Origin: JANPGR01 sp031424015
GTDB lineage: Bacteria; Patescibacteriota; Minisyncoccia; Phycocordibacterales; UBA1006
DNA length: 19,507 nt
NCBI GenBank assembly: GCA_031424015.1
Contig: JANPGR010000087.1
Location: 1 to 19,507 of the forward strand
Reading direction: 5' to 3'
The notes beneath the pieces were generated by a model, which ran no database searches, was not told the DNA's origin, and saw only the letters and a program-made list of their open reading frames with translations. A program made the translations under genes and the position numbers. How positions within the stretch are numbered: the first letter of the stretch is position 1; each line of letters begins with the position of its first letter. This document shows positions 1-6,490 of the stretch, one piece after another.

Positions 1-1851
1 GGTAACAACAACCAATCCTGGAACTGGCTATTGACTGGTGCTACCAATGGATTTGATATTTCAGAAACATCAGCAGCAACCACAGGTACAGGCTACCTAG
101 CATCGATCGGAACACTGGCAGCATCAACTGCAAAACCATTCAAATTGTCCGCACTTGGATCTACTATTTTCGATACTACATCAAATGGAAACATTACGCT
201 TGGTTCAATTACAAATAATACTCCAATAATACTGCAGTCGGGTACAGGTGAAATTGCTATTGGTTCTGATGCTGCTGAAAAAAATATTATCATCGGTAAT
301 GGTACAGGTGCGAGTTCACTCATACTGAATGCTGGAACGGGTAATATAGATATTGGTGCGAATGCAGTATCTAGGTTAATAAATATCGGAGTAGGAAATG
401 CAGTACAGAATATAACAATCGGGAACATAATACCGGCATCGACTCTAAGTCTGAATTCAGGGGTTACTACGCAAAGTGCGCTTACGATCACGACACCATC
501 TATTACCAGTGGATCAGCTCTGAGTATAGTTGGGCCTTCTAGTCGTAGCTTGTTACGTGTCAAAAATGAATTAACAGACCCCCTGGATGATGAGCGAGTA
601 ATAATAGGACAAGGAGGATTGTCCGCATCAAAACCAGATGCACTAGCACGTGATCAACTCTATGTCTTTGGTAGGATTAATAGTTCGTGGAATATGGTTT
701 GGGAGGATTTTATGTCATTCAAAACCGCACTTGCAGCAGATGGGGTAGTCGGGAATATGTTTTTTGATGAACACACAGGCGCAACTGCTACAACCTCACA
801 ATTGCTCGGTACCGCATCAGGGACATTGCGTCTGTCCACGGCAACAACAGCAAATACTTCGGGGGCGATTGGTAGTGGTGGAGCAACAGCGACACAAAGA
901 TCATTTAACCCTGTATTTGAAGCACGCGTATTAGGTACGAGCAATACAGATAATCGTATCGTTATTGGATTTTCGAGTGCAGCAATTAATGCTTCTCTGG
1001 CAGCTGACACTAATTACGCATTGAACGAGGCATTTTTCCGCAAAACAGCAGCGGGAACAACATGGGAAACAGTAACCAGAGGAGGAGTAGCAGAAACGGT
1101 AAATGCAACAGCAATCGGGACAGCAGCCTACCGCACTTTCCGTATTGAAATGAATGACACGACAGGTACAATCAATTTCTATATTGATGGAGTTTTGGCG
1201 AGCTCTCATACCACCAATGTTCCAGCATCTGGAACAGCTCTCGGTTTTCATGTAATCAATGGTATTAGCGGTACCACCACACGTAACGTAGATATTGATT
1301 ATGTTCGAGTATGGTCTGATGATCCAGAAGATAGTGGTCTGTCGCAGATAGAAGTTAGCCAGCCACAGGTAGAAATAGAAACTATCGACCTAGCCCTACT
1401 GACACCAGAAACAGAAAATCAAATTCTACTTTCAGATAAAATCGGTCAATTGGCAAATGATATGCGAAAATATTGGTACTATGCAACAGATATCGTGACT
1501 GACGCGGTATTACATGTAAAGGAATTGGTCACACCAAAAGCAACCGTAAAAGAACTGTGTATCGAGGGTGATGATGGAGAAGTAATCTGTCTGAAAAAAG
1601 ACGATGTAAAATCTCTGATCCAAGGGAGGGGTGTAGGTAGTATTTCTGTTGCACCTGTTGTTGTTGAAACAGACAATACCGGAGTTAGCGCTCCTGAGAT
1701 AATTTCAGATCCTGCTGTAGAGTCAACACCAGAATCTACAGATACAGCGCCTGCTCCGACAATACCCACAGAACAGCTACAAATAGATCTAGAACAAACA
1801 AACTCTGCACCAATGGAACAGACCAATACGGGTGATACTAATTTAGAGTAA
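1..1851 (+). CDS. Large repetitive surface protein with LamG-like domain, 5' end outside window
   Basis: The frame is open to the first base of the window (GNNNQSW...), so the gene starts upstream; the TTG at 31 is only an internal codon. The visible part is 616 codons, ending in TAA. Residues about 50-200 are Gly/Thr/Asn-rich with a loose repeat of the type 'TGNI.IG' and 'LILNAGTGNI', a style common in very long predicted cell-surface or fibre-like proteins of Patescibacteria. Residues about 225-440 look like a concanavalin/LamG beta-sandwich: 'FRIEMNDTTGTINFYIDGVLASS' and the closing 'IDYVRVW' are typical. Next comes a helical stretch and a two-cysteine motif (ELCIEGDDGEVICLKKDDV, C520 and C530), then a Pro/Thr/Glu-rich tail. 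Surface location and adhesion are inferences. The next gene starts 1 base after the stop, so they are probably co-transcribed. Confidence 0.85.
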   Translation, partial: GNNNQSWNWLLTGATNGFDISETSAATTGTGYLASIGTLAASTAKPFKLSALGSTIFDTTSNGNITLGSITNNTPIILQSGTGEIAIGSDAAEKNIIIGNGTGASSLILNAGTGNIDIGANAVSRLINIGVGNAVQNITIGNIIPASTLSLNSGVTTQSALTITTPSITSGSALSIVGPSSRSLLRVKNELTDPLDDERVIIGQGGLSASKPDALARDQLYVFGRINSSWNMVWEDFMSFKTALAADGVVGNMFFDEHTGATATTSQLLGTASGTLRLSTATTANTSGAIGSGGATATQRSFNPVFEARVLGTSNTDNRIVIGFSSAAINASLAADTNYALNEAFFRKTAAGTTWETVTRGGVAETVNATAIGTAAYRTFRIEMNDTTGTINFYIDGVLASSHTTNVPASGTALGFHVINGISGTTTRNVDIDYVRVWSDDPEDSGLSQIEVSQPQVEIETIDLALLTPETENQILLSDKIGQLANDMRKYWYYATDIVTDAVLHVKELVTPKATVKELCIEGDDGEVICLKKDDVKSLIQGRGVGSISVAPVVVETDNTGVSAPEIISDPAVESTPESTDTAPAPTIPTEQLQIDLEQTNSAPMEQTNTGDTNLE

Positions 1852-1852
1852 T

Positions 1853-2851
1853 ATGAACTGTATTAATCTTTTTCAAAAAAAATATATAAAAACTTTTTTG
1901 GTAATATTTCTCTATTCCAGCTTTTTCGTTAGCGCTGATGCAGAAAATCTCATAGAACAAACCCCTACAGTAGACGGATATTCAATGCAAGGGGTGAGCG
2001 CCAACATAGTTTCTGGAGTTGTTATTGATCAGTCAGGAGTTGATGCTAGTGGTGTCCCACTGGGGTATTCTGCTACGACAGATTTGATGACAGTGAGCGG
2101 GTATCTAACGAGTACTGATGGTCAGTATTCACTGGCGACTTCACCTGCGGTTGGAAATATTGCAATCATTGATACTACATTCCAAGCATCAACTGGTAAT
2201 TCTGGAGGAGGAGGTGGTAATCCGATAAATATTTTGATTGCACAAAAGCTTTTGAATCAAATAGGGTATAGTGTTAATCAGATAGGGGTTATTGATGAAA
2301 ATTTTCAGCGAGTAATAAAAAGATTCCAAAAAGATAATAAACTTCCTATAACAGGAAATTTAGATATTACAACATATACTAAAATAAAATATCAAGCAAA
2401 AAATAATCCAATTTTATATGAAAATTCAACTGTCAAAGATGATATCTTGTGTTTGCCTTTTACTAAAAATCTCAAAAAAGGTTCGAGGGGGAACCAAGTA
2501 AAAAAACTACAAAGATTTTTAACAAAACAAGGTTTTCCAGTAGATATAACAGGCTATTTTGGTGATGTAACTTATGGCGCAGTTACCCTCTTTCAGGCTC
2601 GTTATTCATCAGAGATATTGATTTTTAATTCTATTGCTTTAAAGCCAACTGGGTTTTGGGGGGAAATGTCAAGAAAAAAAGCAAATCAATTGTTAAACTG
2701 TAAGGCACAACAAAAAAAGATAATAAATACTACAAAAGATGTAAAGCAAATACCTCTAACAGTGGAATCAATAAAGAATGCAACGCCGAGTTTGGAGTGG
2801 AGTACTGTCGATATAAAAACAGGTATAAAAAAGAGTATTTCTAATTTATAA
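1853..2851 (+). CDS. Secreted protein with two peptidoglycan-binding (PGBD) domains
   Basis: 332 residues. An N-terminal hydrophobic segment (about 12-28, followed by VSADA-E) looks like a signal peptide with an AxA-type cleavage site. Residues 30-120 are Ser/Gly/Thr-rich and end in a GGGGG linker. Two PG_binding_1-like units follow: about 125-180 (weaker, ITGNLDITTYTKIK) and about 202-282 (stronger, 'LKKGSRGNQVKKLQRFLTKQG', 'ITGYFGDVTYGAVTLFQ', 'TGFWGEMSRKKANQLL'). Such domains bind cell wall non-covalently. No catalytic domain is seen, so it is probably an anchor or scaffold, possibly for the surface protein encoded 1 base upstream. The spacing implies translational coupling; there is no clear Shine-Dalgarno sequence. 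The gene is more AT-rich (poly-A/Lys runs) than its neighbours. Confidence 0.85.
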   Translation: MNCINLFQKKYIKTFLVIFLYSSFFVSADAENLIEQTPTVDGYSMQGVSANIVSGVVIDQSGVDASGVPLGYSATTDLMTVSGYLTSTDGQYSLATSPAVGNIAIIDTTFQASTGNSGGGGGNPINILIAQKLLNQIGYSVNQIGVIDENFQRVIKRFQKDNKLPITGNLDITTYTKIKYQAKNNPILYENSTVKDDILCLPFTKNLKKGSRGNQVKKLQRFLTKQGFPVDITGYFGDVTYGAVTLFQARYSSEILIFNSIALKPTGFWGEMSRKKANQLLNCKAQQKKIINTTKDVKQIPLTVESIKNATPSLEWSTVDIKTGIKKSISNL

Positions 2852-2870
2852 ATCTGATATCTCTATACAC

Positions 2871-2900
2871 TAAAAGCTCTAGATTATACTAGGGCTTTTA
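2871..2900 (+). terminator. Hairpin after the surface-protein operon
   Basis: Arms 2871-2882 and 2889-2900 (TAAAAGCTCTAG / CTAGGGCTTTTA) pair over 12 bp with one G.U, around the 6-nt loop ATTATA. It lies 19 bases after the PGBD gene stop. The A-rich and T-rich ends could make it work for either strand, but there is no long T-run beyond the stem, so termination strength is uncertain. Its right arm ends exactly where the duplicated SBP 3' end begins (2901). Confidence 0.6.
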
Positions 2901-2942
2901 TTGAAACAAATCAAAAACGTGAAACTAGAGTTGGTGAAATAA
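2901..2942 (+). pseudogene. 3' stub of a lost LivJ-type substrate-binding protein gene
   Basis: The bases encode LKQIKNVKLELVK followed by TAA, nearly the same as the C-terminus of SBP-1 (LKQIKNGKLESVK) encoded at 5093-5134. DNA similarity continues past both stops. Nothing upstream of 2901 resembles the rest of an SBP gene, so this is a remnant, not a gene. It points to a former tandem copy of the SBP gene just left of TrmB-1. Confidence 0.75.
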
Positions 2943-2970
2943 CAAAACCAGACCTAATTAGATACATATT
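2901..2970 (+). repeat. Direct repeat A, left copy
   Basis: Matches 5093-5166. The first 55 bases differ at 4 positions. A hairpin-like variable segment follows (CTAATTAG here, CTGCCCAGGCAG in the other copy, a 4-base length difference), then an identical GATACATATT. The pair brackets TrmB-1 and the body of SBP-1. Confidence 0.8.
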
Positions 2971-2979
2971 TTGACTATA

Positions 2980-3744
2980 CTAGTTTGATTGCCATAGTTT
3001 ACGAAACACTTGGCGCATGTTGTGTGCCATCAATTTGTCGTGAATTTCGATTGCATAGTGGGGCCGATGAACAGTTTGTGTGATCAGGATATAATCACCC
3101 AACACTGCCTGTGTTGTGCTGATAGGGAATTGATTGTCCCAATATTTTACTACACGACGTTTGTTGTTTAATTTATTTCCCATTTTAATTTCACTCTCGA
3201 TTTTGTTGGTAAAAAAATATGAATCCAGATCCCGGGGAACAGTTTTCCAATGCCAATCAAACCAGTCGGGATATTGCTCTACTAGTGTGTGATCCTGAAT
3301 ACCCCACCACGCTAATTCGCCAATTGACTGTGCGCTGTCTATCCATATCGGTAGTTGTTTATACATAAAATCTGAAAAATGTTGTTCATCGATAAAACGC
3401 AAGGAAGGGACTTCATATCCACTACCTTTGCGTATTGTTTGCAATTGCCCAATCAATTCGGAAATTCCTTTTCGACGTGATGCAATTTCCAATTCTTGTT
3501 TATCTAGCAGTGTTAGCAATGATTTCGGTGACGTTGGTAAGAAATAATTACTGGTATTACCAATGCCTTCTTCTATTAATCCTAACGTCACTAATTCACC
3601 CAGTATTGCATATACTGTTGGTCGCGAAATACCAGTTAATTTTGACAGTATTCCTGGGCTAGATTTGCCTTGTTCTATAATGGCAATATAAATATCGATT
3701 TGTTTGCTGCGTAGTCCCAATTGTTCCAATAATTCACGGTTCAT
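2980..3744 (-). CDS. TrmB-family transcriptional regulator (TrmB-1)
   Basis: 254 residues from the ATG at 3742-3744. I chose this start because a TATACT box at 3753-3758 ends 8 nt before it and because MNRELLEQLGL aligns with the start of TrmB-2 (MIDITLQNLGL). The open frame runs back to 3795, but that longer version would contain its own promoter. Residues about 14-62 form a winged helix-turn-helix (ILSKLTGISRPTVYAILGEL, then GLIEEG). A helical linker runs to about 108, and the effector domain follows (about 112-254) with 'WWGIQD' at 146-151, 'WFDWHWK', and the terminal 'HNMRQVFRKLW'. TrmB proteins are sugar- or metabolite-responsive regulators; the ligand here is unknown. It is divergent from SBP-1, the likely target. 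Confidence 0.85.
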   Translation of the reverse strand: MNRELLEQLGLRSKQIDIYIAIIEQGKSSPGILSKLTGISRPTVYAILGELVTLGLIEEGIGNTSNYFLPTSPKSLLTLLDKQELEIASRRKGISELIGQLQTIRKGSGYEVPSLRFIDEQHFSDFMYKQLPIWIDSAQSIGELAWWGIQDHTLVEQYPDWFDWHWKTVPRDLDSYFFTNKIESEIKMGNKLNNKRRVVKYWDNQFPISTTQAVLGDYILITQTVHRPHYAIEIHDKLMAHNMRQVFRKLWQSN

Positions 3745-3752
3745 ATACATAT

Positions 3753-3758
3753 AGTATA
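3753..3758 (-). promoter_or_regulatory. -10 box of TrmB-1
   Basis: Reads TATACT on the minus strand, 8 nt before the chosen ATG. A possible -35 (TTACAA, 3775-3780) sits 16 nt upstream and matches the consensus poorly. A start point would fall at or next to the ATG, implying a leaderless mRNA. Confidence 0.6.
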
Positions 3759-3920
3759 TATTAATTGTAAAGTGTTGTAAAGTAGTTATCGACACTCTAA
3801 TACCACATAATTATTGGCATTTTTGCATGTAAACTGAAATAATTTTGCCCAGATATGTGCAGCATTGACAACACTGATATATAATGTTCCTAGTGCTAAT
3901 TTGCACAGAAACTTGGTTGC

Positions 3921-3936
3921 TTGTAGGTACCTACAA
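3921..3936. promoter_or_regulatory. 16-bp perfect palindrome, candidate operator
   Basis: TTGTAGGTACCTACAA is a perfect palindrome in the 244-bp spacer between TrmB-1 and SBP-1, about 50 bases before the SBP-1 start. A TATAAT lies at 3880-3885 and the proximal -10-like box at 3975-3980. Its symmetry and position suggest a binding site for a dimeric regulator such as TrmB-1; this is inference. Confidence 0.45.
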
Positions 3937-3974
3937 TTATCTATGCAGTCAAATCATTATTAAAATTTATCTTA

Positions 3975-3980
3975 TATATC
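3975..3980 (+). promoter_or_regulatory. Candidate -10 box of SBP-1
   Basis: TATATC followed by exactly 8 nt and the ATG at 3989. The hexamer is imperfect (final C) and no good -35 is visible; the spacing agrees with the other genes in the window. A second box, TATAAT at 3880-3885, could give a longer transcript. Confidence 0.4.
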
Positions 3981-3988
3981 ATAAATCT

Positions 3989-5134
3989 ATGAATACAAAC
4001 AGAAATATAACAATTATTATTTTATTAGCAATTATTGTCGTAACTGTCGCAATCGTTAAAAATGAAAAAGCGAACAAGCCAGAAATAGAAACAGGCCCAA
4101 TTAACATCGGTGTTGTTGCTCCATTTTCTGGCGATGCAGCTGCGTATGGTGAACCTGTACAAAAATCATTGCAATTGATGTCAGAAAAACTGGCGGTACA
4201 AAACGGAATCAATGGACGACCAGTAAAATTTATCTACGAAGACGGTAAATGCGATGGGAAAACAGCAGCAGCGGCCGCACAGAAACTGATTTCTGTAGAT
4301 CGTGTTTCAGTTATCATAGGTGGCATTTGCTCAGGAGAAACGTTGGCTATGGCACCGATTGCAGAGGCAGCACATGTGGTATTGATTTCACCTGGATCAA
4401 CTGCGCCTGCAATCAGTCAATCAGGTGATTATGTATTTCGCGTTGCATTTTCTGATGTGCTTTCAGCGCAGTCACTGGCAATTACTATGAAAACAATGGG
4501 TGCTAGCCATGTTGCAATTGTTTCAGAACAAACAGATTTTGCACAAGCTATGAAACCAGCATTCGTGGACTATGCAAAAGTGCAAGGTATGAACATAGAT
4601 TATGACGAATCATTTATGAGCGATACCAATGATTTTGCAACAATTGCTACAAAAATAAAATCCAGAAATGTTGATTCAGTCTATATCAATACACAAACAG
4701 GAGCCAGTGCTGCTAAAATCGCAAAGGCACTACGTGAACGTGGTAGTACTGCACAATTCTATACCTATTTCTTGTCAGGTAGTGATTTTGTAGCTAGTGG
4801 TGATGCAGTAAACGGCACTTATGTGCTGGACGTTGGTTCAGTTGCAAACGCATCAATTGGTGGTCCGTTTATGCAGGAATACATTCAAAGATATGGTTCA
4901 GAGCCTGAATACGCATGGGCAGCAACATTTAGCTATGACACTGCAAGTATAATTTTGAATGCAATTCAATCGGTTGGAAATAATGCAGAATCCATACAAA
5001 GCTATCTATACACAATGCCAAGCTATACTGGTATTGCAGGGAATATAACATTTGACAACAATGGCGATGCACAGGGAACTGACGTGTTTATCTTGAAACA
5101 AATCAAAAACGGGAAACTAGAATCGGTGAAATAA
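3989..5134 (+). CDS. LivJ-type ABC substrate-binding protein, membrane-anchored (SBP-1)
   Basis: 381 residues from the ATG at 3989. The open frame continues upstream to 3884, but the hydrophobic anchor and charged start MNTNRN favour 3989. Residues 7-24 form one transmembrane segment with no lipobox cysteine, so the protein is probably tethered outside the membrane by an uncleaved anchor. The rest is a type I periplasmic-binding fold (Peripla_BP_6/LivJ): 'INIGVVAPFSGDAAAYGEP' at about 38-56, 'GRPVKFIYEDGKCDGKTA', 'VSVIIGGICSGETLAMAP', and 'FSYDTASIILNAI' near the end. The family binds branched-chain or other amino acids, amides or related small molecules. No LivHMGF permease or ATPase genes lie nearby, so it may serve a distant transporter or act as a sensor. 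It is divergent from TrmB-1. Confidence 0.88.
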   Translation: MNTNRNITIIILLAIIVVTVAIVKNEKANKPEIETGPINIGVVAPFSGDAAAYGEPVQKSLQLMSEKLAVQNGINGRPVKFIYEDGKCDGKTAAAAAQKLISVDRVSVIIGGICSGETLAMAPIAEAAHVVLISPGSTAPAISQSGDYVFRVAFSDVLSAQSLAITMKTMGASHVAIVSEQTDFAQAMKPAFVDYAKVQGMNIDYDESFMSDTNDFATIATKIKSRNVDSVYINTQTGASAAKIAKALRERGSTAQFYTYFLSGSDFVASGDAVNGTYVLDVGSVANASIGGPFMQEYIQRYGSEPEYAWAATFSYDTASIILNAIQSVGNNAESIQSYLYTMPSYTGIAGNITFDNNGDAQGTDVFILKQIKNGKLESVK

Positions 5135-5166
5135 CGAAACCAGACCTGCCCAGGCAGATACATATT
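5093..5166 (+). repeat. Direct repeat A, right copy
   Basis: Covers the last 14 codons of SBP-1 and 32 bases after its stop; partner of 2901-2970. It contains the short inverted repeat CTGCC-CA-GGCAG at 5148-5159 region, possibly a weak stem after the gene, with no T-run. Confidence 0.8.
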
Positions 5167-5185
5167 GGAATTTGCGATTGTGTGC

Positions 5186-5191
5186 TAGTAT
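5186..5191 (+). promoter_or_regulatory. Candidate -10 box for the 5198 gene
   Basis: TAGTAT, preceded by TGC, 6 nt before the ATG at 5198. A weak TTGGAA lies 15 nt upstream. Consistent with a leaderless or nearly leaderless mRNA. Confidence 0.4.
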
Positions 5192-5197
5192 GCGACT

Positions 5198-5719
5198 ATG
5201 CACATCATTAGTATTATTTTACAGGCAATCTCATCAGTTTTGAATCTCTATTGGAAATACAAATTTACCTATGGATCCAAACATCCCAAATATTGGTGGA
5301 TTATGATTCTCGACGCACTCGCAATGTCGGGGGCAATGTTTATCCAGGGTCTGCCTATTTATGGTGTATTTGAACTCAATGCTGCTGCTATTGGTCTGGT
5401 TGCATATTACAAATGGGGAGACCGAAATACTAAAATCATAGAACATATGATACACGCGGTAGCTATAATAGTAGCTACGTATATGTATACCATTATAGGA
5501 TTTTCGCTAGAATATATAGCCGTGGTTTTGTTTTCGGTATTTATCATAATGATGAAAAACAAAAACAAGTACTGCTGGGTGGTTCTCACTGTCGGACAAA
5601 TGATCATGCTGGTAGATTTGTGGAACACAGGGAGCTATATAGTTTTTGTGTCTATAGCTGTTTCTATGGTGTTCAACATACAGGGCTATCGCTCTTGGTC
5701 GCGAGACAAAATACAGTAA
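5198..5719 (+). CDS. Multi-pass membrane protein, unknown (weakly PnuC-like)
   Basis: 173 residues, very hydrophobic, with about five or six predicted transmembrane helices (roughly 33-50, 53-71, 82-100, 103-119, 126-141, 145-161), short polar loops and a basic C-terminus (YRSWSRDKIQ). The pattern of small helices ending in '..GYRSW' recalls PnuC-type vitamin transporters, but I see no decisive motif, so the function is unassigned. It starts 63 bases after SBP-1 and could be read through from it, although it has a possible promoter of its own. The next gene starts 20 bases after its stop with a better promoter. Confidence 0.75.
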   Translation: MHIISIILQAISSVLNLYWKYKFTYGSKHPKYWWIMILDALAMSGAMFIQGLPIYGVFELNAAAIGLVAYYKWGDRNTKIIEHMIHAVAIIVATYMYTIIGFSLEYIAVVLFSVFIIMMKNKNKYCWVVLTVGQMIMLVDLWNTGSYIVFVSIAVSMVFNIQGYRSWSRDKIQ

Positions 5720-5731
5720 TGTTGCTATACT
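5703..5731 (+). promoter_or_regulatory. Promoter of the Gmad2 protein gene
   Basis: GAGACA (5703-5708), 17-nt spacer, TATACT (5726-5731), then 8 nt to the ATG at 5740. The -35 lies inside the last codons of the preceding gene. The layout predicts a start point next to the ATG. Confidence 0.65.
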
Positions 5732-5739
5732 GTGTATAT

Positions 5740-6291
5740 ATGAATCATACATTTTACTATTCCAAATACAATACTATATTACTTTGCGTTTTAATCATTA
5801 TCACGAGCGCCTGTTTATATTTGATAGCGCAGGGAAGGTATATAGATTTTAGCAGGAACGATATTGTCGAGTCAGTACAGACTAGTCCCAGCGCCAAACC
5901 TGTGATTACTGAAATAGATATATCAATGCCGAGCACGAGCGCGATTTCGGGTACCGGTGTGTCAGATCTGATCGAGTTTTCGATTGCGCCCGGTCAAACA
6001 GTATCGGACAGGGTTGCAATCACGGGGAAGATATCGGGAGCGTATTTTTTCGAAGGTTCCATGCCATTTGATATACTGGACGCGTCGGGACAAAAAACCA
6101 CCGTAGGCCCAGGGTATGCAACAGCTACTACCGAATGGATGACTGCCGGCGCCGTTTCGTTTTCTGCAACAGTAGATTTTACAAACGCTACGCCAGGTTT
6201 GGCATATATCCGTATCGCTCAGGACGACCCATCGGGTGGCGAATCAGGGCGTGAACCACGATTTGTGCTGATTCCGATTGTAGTGCAGTAA
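5740..6291 (+). CDS. Membrane-anchored Gmad2 (immunoglobulin-like) domain protein
   Basis: 183 residues from the ATG at 5740, chosen because TATACT ends 8 nt before it; the frame is open back to 5620, but that part overlaps the previous gene. Residues about 12-31 form an N-terminal membrane anchor. A Ser/Pro-rich linker follows, then a Gmad2 domain (about 78-180): 'VAITGKISGAYFFEGSMPFDILDASG', 'WMTAGAVSFSATVDF', 'IRIAQDDPSGG' and the closing 'VLIPIVVQ'. Gmad2 is an extracellular Ig-like domain first named from spore-germination proteins and is frequent in Patescibacteria and Firmicutes surface proteins. Here it is probably displayed outside the cell; ligand and role are unknown. Confidence 0.82.
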   Translation: MNHTFYYSKYNTILLCVLIIITSACLYLIAQGRYIDFSRNDIVESVQTSPSAKPVITEIDISMPSTSAISGTGVSDLIEFSIAPGQTVSDRVAITGKISGAYFFEGSMPFDILDASGQKTTVGPGYATATTEWMTAGAVSFSATVDFTNATPGLAYIRIAQDDPSGGESGREPRFVLIPIVVQ

Positions 6292-6312
6292 TGATCATCT
6301 ATCTACAATTTT

Positions 6313-6390
6313 TTATTCTAATTTCTCCCACAATAGTTTGAACGTTTCGCGCATATTGTGCACCAGAAATAAATCGTTGATTTCGATCAG
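6313..6390 (-). pseudogene. 3' stub of a lost TrmB-family gene
   Basis: On the minus strand this encodes LIEINDLFLVHNMRETFKLLWEKLE and a TAA stop, almost identical to the end of TrmB-2 (LIEINDSVLAHNMRETFKLLWEKLE). Homology stops abruptly at 6390; further upstream on that strand there is no TrmB-like sequence and a stop appears within 13 codons. It is a decayed or truncated paralogue whose remainder has been replaced by the segment holding the ATPase gene. Confidence 0.8.
6317..6390 (+). repeat. Direct repeat B, left copy
   Basis: 74 bases matching 7644-7717 with 4 mismatches by eye and no gaps. The two copies flank the ATPase gene. Confidence 0.85.
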
Positions 6391-6436
6391 GTTCAAGACT
6401 GTAACCCTTGAAAAGGGATATTGTTCCTATTTGAAC
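6391..6436. repeat. Nested inverted repeats at the edge of repeat B
   Basis: Outer arms GTTCAA (6391-6396) and TTGAAC (6431-6436) enclose an inner hairpin CCCTT-GAA-AAGGG. The outer arm begins on the base after the TrmB homology ends. It could be a transcript hairpin or a recombination scar; no T-run follows. Confidence 0.4.
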
Positions 6437-6453
6437 TACTATGATAGCTCAGA

Positions 6454-6482
6454 TTGACTTATTTAGACTATTATGATAGTAT
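6454..6482 (+). promoter_or_regulatory. Promoter of the AAA ATPase gene
   Basis: TTGACT (6454-6459), 17-nt spacer, TAGTAT (6477-6482), 8 nt, ATG at 6491. A 13-bp direct repeat with one mismatch (ACTACTATGATAG at 6435-6447, ACTATTATGATAG at 6467-6479) overlaps the promoter and may be a regulator site. Confidence 0.65.
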
Positions 6483-6490
6483 AAATATAT

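Noticed and set aside
93..563. 156-residue minus-strand frame opposite the surface protein
   Set aside because: Shadow frame produced by the low-complexity repeat codons of the plus-strand gene.
3750..3795. Longer N-terminus for TrmB-1
   Set aside because: The extension would overlap its own TATACT box and has no counterpart in TrmB-2.
3884..3988. N-terminal extension of SBP-1 (MFLVLICTETW...)
   Set aside because: It contains the 16-bp palindrome and the proximal -10 box; the true anchor with a charged start begins at 3989.
5620..5739. N-terminal extension of the Gmad2 protein
   Set aside because: It overlaps the preceding gene and its promoter; translation is not protein-like.
6435..6479. 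CRISPR-like repeat unit
   Set aside because: Only two 13-bp copies, overlapping a promoter; no array.
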